From positions 1 to 10,708 of the forward strand of contig NZ_JAKDJE010000092.1 in NCBI RefSeq assembly GCF_030454045.1: 10,708 nt of DNA. The letters are read 5' to 3'. The notes under the pieces are model-generated. The model was not told the origin of the DNA. It searched no databases and saw nothing but the letters and a program-made list of their open reading frames with translations. A program made the translations under genes and the position numbers. The DNA is from Psychrobacter sp. Its GTDB lineage: Bacteria; Pseudomonadota; Gammaproteobacteria; Pseudomonadales; Moraxellaceae. This document shows positions 8,394-10,708 of this stretch, piece by piece. Numbering within the stretch: the first letter of the stretch is position 1; every line of letters begins with the position of its first letter.

Positions 8394-8448
8394 AAAATAA
8401 GTCGCATCATCTTATCGTATGTACCCTCATCTCTATTAAGGATAAAAA

Positions 8449-10035
8449 ATGAAAATCGCCCCTCAAAATCTGCCCCAACGTCGTCTGCCATCTATGATAA
8501 AAAAACTTTCATTGTTGACCAGTGTTTTTCTATCAGGGGCGCTTTTGCTAACTGGTTGCCAAACGACCAATGTGAACCCTTCAAATACGCTGGCGGCGAA
8601 CCCGTCACCCAGCACCGCCAAAAAAACATTGGCCAGCGCATTACAAAAACAGCGCCGCCAATCGTTCAGATACCATAGCAATATTGAGATCAGTAACCGC
8701 CAGCAACGTAAGGCAGCATCTGGCACACAAGTCGTGGCATCAGATTATGTGGATGCACACTGCGAAGAGACACATGACCAAGCCTATGCTGATTTGATTA
8801 TGCAGGCAGAAAAGCAAAATAAAGAAATTTTCGCCACCGATTACGATAAAGAGCGTGATGCCCTCAAGCAATCTTATCTTGAGTGCGTGGATGCTTATTA
8901 TGCATGGGAGGAGCACCAGTACGATAGCGATGTGACAGTGCCAGCAGACTATCAAGCGCTGTTTGACAATTATGAAGACAAACCAAAACCACTAGATATC
9001 AAAAAAGCGCAACTGCTCGATGAGTATCTACTAAAACCACTGTCTATCGATGCTCAGGGTGTCTATCAGCCATTGGCAGGTAAGGCGACGATGCTCGCCA
9101 GCGCCCAATATCTAGCACGCAATCATCACAGCAGTATCAATCAGCCCATCTATGTCGACATGAAAAATGGTGATATCTATTTATGGGCAGATAATGTTGC
9201 GATGATAAACTCTGAGCTGTTAGACGATAAGCTTGGCACCAAATGGCGAAACAAATGGTTAAAAATAGCCATTGATGATGGAACATTGCCAAAAGGGTTC
9301 GGCCGTGAGGTAATCAAAGCCCACTTTGCCGCGTTAGATCTGACGTATGATGGTGCACCTGTTAGCCAGTTCGATTATGTCGCGCCCAATACACTTGCCG
9401 CGCTCTCGCCCAAACTGCCGGCGCATCAGCTATCAGCAATGCTACCAAGTGCCCAAATCATTCGCCGAGTACAAAGCTTTGAGAGTTATCAAGAGGACTA
9501 TCAACACTATATACAGACATTCTACAACCGTATTAGTCAAAAATATCCGGAGCTTGTAAAAGACGCTGAGCCTATGACAGACTTTGAGACGCTACCAAGC
9601 TCAAAAGAGCTGACCAGTGAAGCTGTGGTGCAAAAGATATTGGCTTTTATCAAAACCCAAATGGATGAGGATGCATCGGCACAGAGTGACATTGCCAAAA
9701 ACACTGCCGTACAAGAGCTATATGGGTTTGACAAACGCGGTCAGCTCAAATGGCAACATATACATCGACAGCTTGATAGCACCAGCAAATCCGATACAGA
9801 CAACAGCATGATGATTGATGTGTTGCAGCAGTACTCTGCTATTAATAGTAAGGATTTGGCATTCCCAAATCTACCACGTGAGGTTCAGACACCAAATGCG
9901 AGCAACAGTATTGATCTGCGAGACTATGCGTCAGAGTTGCTGGAATATTATCGTGACGGTCATGGCACGGCAGTGGGTAAGATTATCTTTAGTGCCTCAC
10001 CGATGGCGAAAGAACGTTTTGGGGCGACAGACTAA
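8449..10035 (+). CDS. Lipoprotein, paralog of the upstream gene, unknown function
   Basis: The family is not recognised. The 528-residue product is a lipoprotein with a basic start, a hydrophobic stretch at about 20-34 and the lipobox LTGC, giving lipidated C37; Gln follows, so outer-membrane sorting is expected. The ATG at 8449 follows AAGGAT at six bases; a later in-frame ATG (8494) has none. A Pro/Ser/Thr/Asn-rich tether (about 40-60) leads into a mostly helical-looking protein. Mature cysteines C105 and C146 could form a disulfide. Blocks shared in order with the upstream lipoprotein are DAYYAWEEHQYDSD (148-161), SSINQPIYVDMKNGDIYL (228-245), a LPKGFG-containing region (about 269-310), a segment ending KYPELV (335-370) and YGFDKRGQLKWQ (425-436). 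It lacks the acidic tract and acidic tail. It is probably expressed with the upstream gene and ends ahead of a strong terminator. No catalytic motif is visible. Confidence 0.85.
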   Translation: MKIAPQNLPQRRLPSMIKKLSLLTSVFLSGALLLTGCQTTNVNPSNTLAANPSPSTAKKTLASALQKQRRQSFRYHSNIEISNRQQRKAASGTQVVASDYVDAHCEETHDQAYADLIMQAEKQNKEIFATDYDKERDALKQSYLECVDAYYAWEEHQYDSDVTVPADYQALFDNYEDKPKPLDIKKAQLLDEYLLKPLSIDAQGVYQPLAGKATMLASAQYLARNHHSSINQPIYVDMKNGDIYLWADNVAMINSELLDDKLGTKWRNKWLKIAIDDGTLPKGFGREVIKAHFAALDLTYDGAPVSQFDYVAPNTLAALSPKLPAHQLSAMLPSAQIIRRVQSFESYQEDYQHYIQTFYNRISQKYPELVKDAEPMTDFETLPSSKELTSEAVVQKILAFIKTQMDEDASAQSDIAKNTAVQELYGFDKRGQLKWQHIHRQLDSTSKSDTDNSMMIDVLQQYSAINSKDLAFPNLPREVQTPNASNSIDLRDYASELLEYYRDGHGTAVGKIIFSASPMAKERFGATD

Positions 10036-10077
10036 CTGGAAGATAGCATCATTGAGTGTTAACTAGGATACTGTCGT

Positions 10078-10112
10078 AAAAAAGCGCATCGTATAAACGG
10101 TGCGCTTTTTTT
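10078..10112. terminator. Bidirectional Rho-independent terminator
   Basis: AAAAAAGCGCATCG (10078-10091) pairs with CGGTGCGCTTTTTT (10098-10111) through 14 pairs, one of them G-U, around the loop TATAAA. A T-run follows on the plus strand and an A-run precedes, so it reads as a terminator both ways. It lies between two convergent genes, the lipoprotein ending at 10035 and the LTXXQ gene ending at 10146, and should serve both. Confidence 0.92.
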
Positions 10113-10145
10113 AATATGGCCATCACTTATGTTGTGGCAGACTTT

Positions 10146-10646
10146 TTACATGCCTTGATGATGTGGCTTGTCATGGTCTTTACGATCTTTTAAGTGCTTA
10201 CGACCTTTTTCTTGTCTTTCTGATTTGAGCTGTTCCATTTTTGCACGCTGCTCAGCGGTCAACACCTGAGAGATGGCATGCTGCGTTTGGACGCGCTCAA
10301 TAAAGCGCTGTTTTGCTTTTGCCGCTTGCTGATCGGCCAAACGATTTACCGCCGCGTTGTTCAACGTACTCGCATTGGTCAGTGCTTGTATTTGTTGTTC
10401 CATTTGTGCGCGTTCTGCCTGATGTTTTTCACGGTCAGCTACGCGGTCGCCATGTTTTTCTTGCATGATGGCTTTGATTTGCGCTTGCTGCGTCGCTGTT
10501 AGATTCAGTTTTGACATTGGGCCTCTCATGGCGCCGTCTTTATGGTTCTTTTGCATTTGATTCATTGGCGCGGTGTCAGAGGCTGCATTGACACTAGAAC
10601 ATGCTGTCACAGTAAATACGCTAGAAGCTGCTAATACTGAGCCCAA
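10146..10646 (-). CDS. LTXXQ (Spy/CpxP-like) lipoprotein, start codon lost to IS insertion
   Basis: This is a small helical envelope protein of the LTXXQ type; relatives include periplasmic chaperones (Spy) and Cpx regulators (CpxP), but the exact role is unknown. Numbered from the TTG at 10646 (166 residues), it shows both LTXXQ-like motifs, LTATQQ (about 49-54) and LTAEQR (about 129-134), a Gln/Ala/Lys-rich helical middle and a His/Lys-rich tail. VTAC gives a lipobox with Cys16. The true start is missing. Native sequence runs on to about 10657 as K-L-L-L-G-S-V-L, the inner part of a signal peptide that probably began M-K-K, and then meets the end of an insertion sequence. The frame stays open through the IS end to the window edge without an ATG. 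The TTG has no visible ribosome-binding site and would leave no positive charge before the hydrophobic stretch. Probably a disrupted gene, unless the IS supplies a start. Confidence 0.75.
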   Translation of the reverse strand: MGSVLAASSVFTVTACSSVNAASDTAPMNQMQKNHKDGAMRGPMSKLNLTATQQAQIKAIMQEKHGDRVADREKHQAERAQMEQQIQALTNASTLNNAAVNRLADQQAAKAKQRFIERVQTQHAISQVLTAEQRAKMEQLKSERQEKGRKHLKDRKDHDKPHHQGM

Positions 10647-10660
10647 TAATAATTTTTGGG

Positions 10661-10694
10661 GCTGTCCTAGATAAGCAAAAATATTTAGGATAGC
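10661..10694 (+). promoter_or_regulatory. Hairpin at the IS end covering the transposase ribosome-binding site
   Basis: GCTGTCCTAGATA (10661-10673) and TATTTAGGATAGC (10682-10694) form a 13-pair stem with two G-U pairs and an 8-base loop. The likely Shine-Dalgarno, AGGA (10687-10690), lies in the right arm, seven bases ahead of the ATG at 10698. RNA read into the element from outside would fold and hide the site. A transcript starting inside the left arm would not fold this way. Confidence 0.5.
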
Positions 10695-10697
10695 ACT

Positions 10698-10708
10698 ATG
10701 AGAAAGAG
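10698..10708 (+). CDS. Transposase, first codons only (runs off the window)
   Basis: Only ATG-AGA-AAG and two further bases are present, giving M-R-K and then Ser or Arg. AGGA seven bases upstream is a plausible ribosome-binding site. The place, just inside the IS end, and the M-R-K start fit an IS1016-group transposase, but this is too little for a firm family call. Confidence 0.5.

Larger units (their letters stand above)
10658..10708 (+). mobile_element. Left end of an IS1595-family (IS1016-like) insertion sequence, partial
   Basis: The sequence from GGGGCTGTCCTAGATAA (10658) looks like the terminal inverted repeat of IS1016-type elements (IS1595 family) as I remember them. An ORF beginning ATG-AGA-AAG starts 40 bases in, which fits transposases of that group that begin M-R-K-S. 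The junction falls inside the signal-peptide codons of the LTXXQ gene, which supports a real insertion boundary. The element runs off the window, so its length, right end and target duplication are not seen. Family assignment rests on memory of the end sequence and only three full codons. Confidence 0.6.

Noticed and set aside
10647..10708. The open frame of the LTXXQ gene continues through the IS end, suggesting a longer protein
   Set aside because: It has no ATG before the window edge, and the added residues are translated IS end sequence, so it is chance read-through.

Overview
The window looks like chromosomal DNA of a gamma-proteobacterium of the Moraxellaceae, most likely Psychrobacter. 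This rests on the DnaE N-terminus and length, the AT-rich intergenic DNA, the E. coli-type gamma-glutamyltransferase and the end of an IS1016-like element. I had no database, so genus level is an inference.

Layout, left to right: a short non-coding end (1-114); dnaE, the replicative DNA polymerase III alpha subunit, on the minus strand (115-3825); an intergenic gap holding the ggt terminator (4057-4093); ggt, a periplasmic gamma-glutamyltransferase, on the minus strand (4123-6054); a roughly 300 bp divergent promoter region (6055-6386); two tandem plus-strand genes for large unrecognised lipoproteins (6387-8393 and 8449-10035), probably one transcript; a strong bidirectional terminator (10078-10112); a minus-strand gene for a small LTXXQ (Spy/CpxP-like) lipoprotein (10146 to about 10657); and the left end of an insertion sequence (10658 to the window edge) that has cut off the start codon of that last gene.

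dnaE and ggt are housekeeping genes in their own transcription units, separated by a terminator. The accessory part is on the right. The two lipoproteins share several colinear blocks by eye and are best read as diverged paralogs. One carries a long Asp/Tyr/Ser/Asn-rich acidic tract and an acidic tail, and the other has two mature cysteines. With GGT and the LTXXQ protein they make this a cluster of exported envelope proteins, but nothing shows that they form one pathway.

Most worth a second look are the IS insertion into the lipoprotein signal peptide, with a predicted target duplication just beyond the window; the hairpin at the IS end that would hide the transposase ribosome-binding site; and the undescribed paired lipoprotein family. 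I found no tRNA, rRNA, CRISPR array or defence system.
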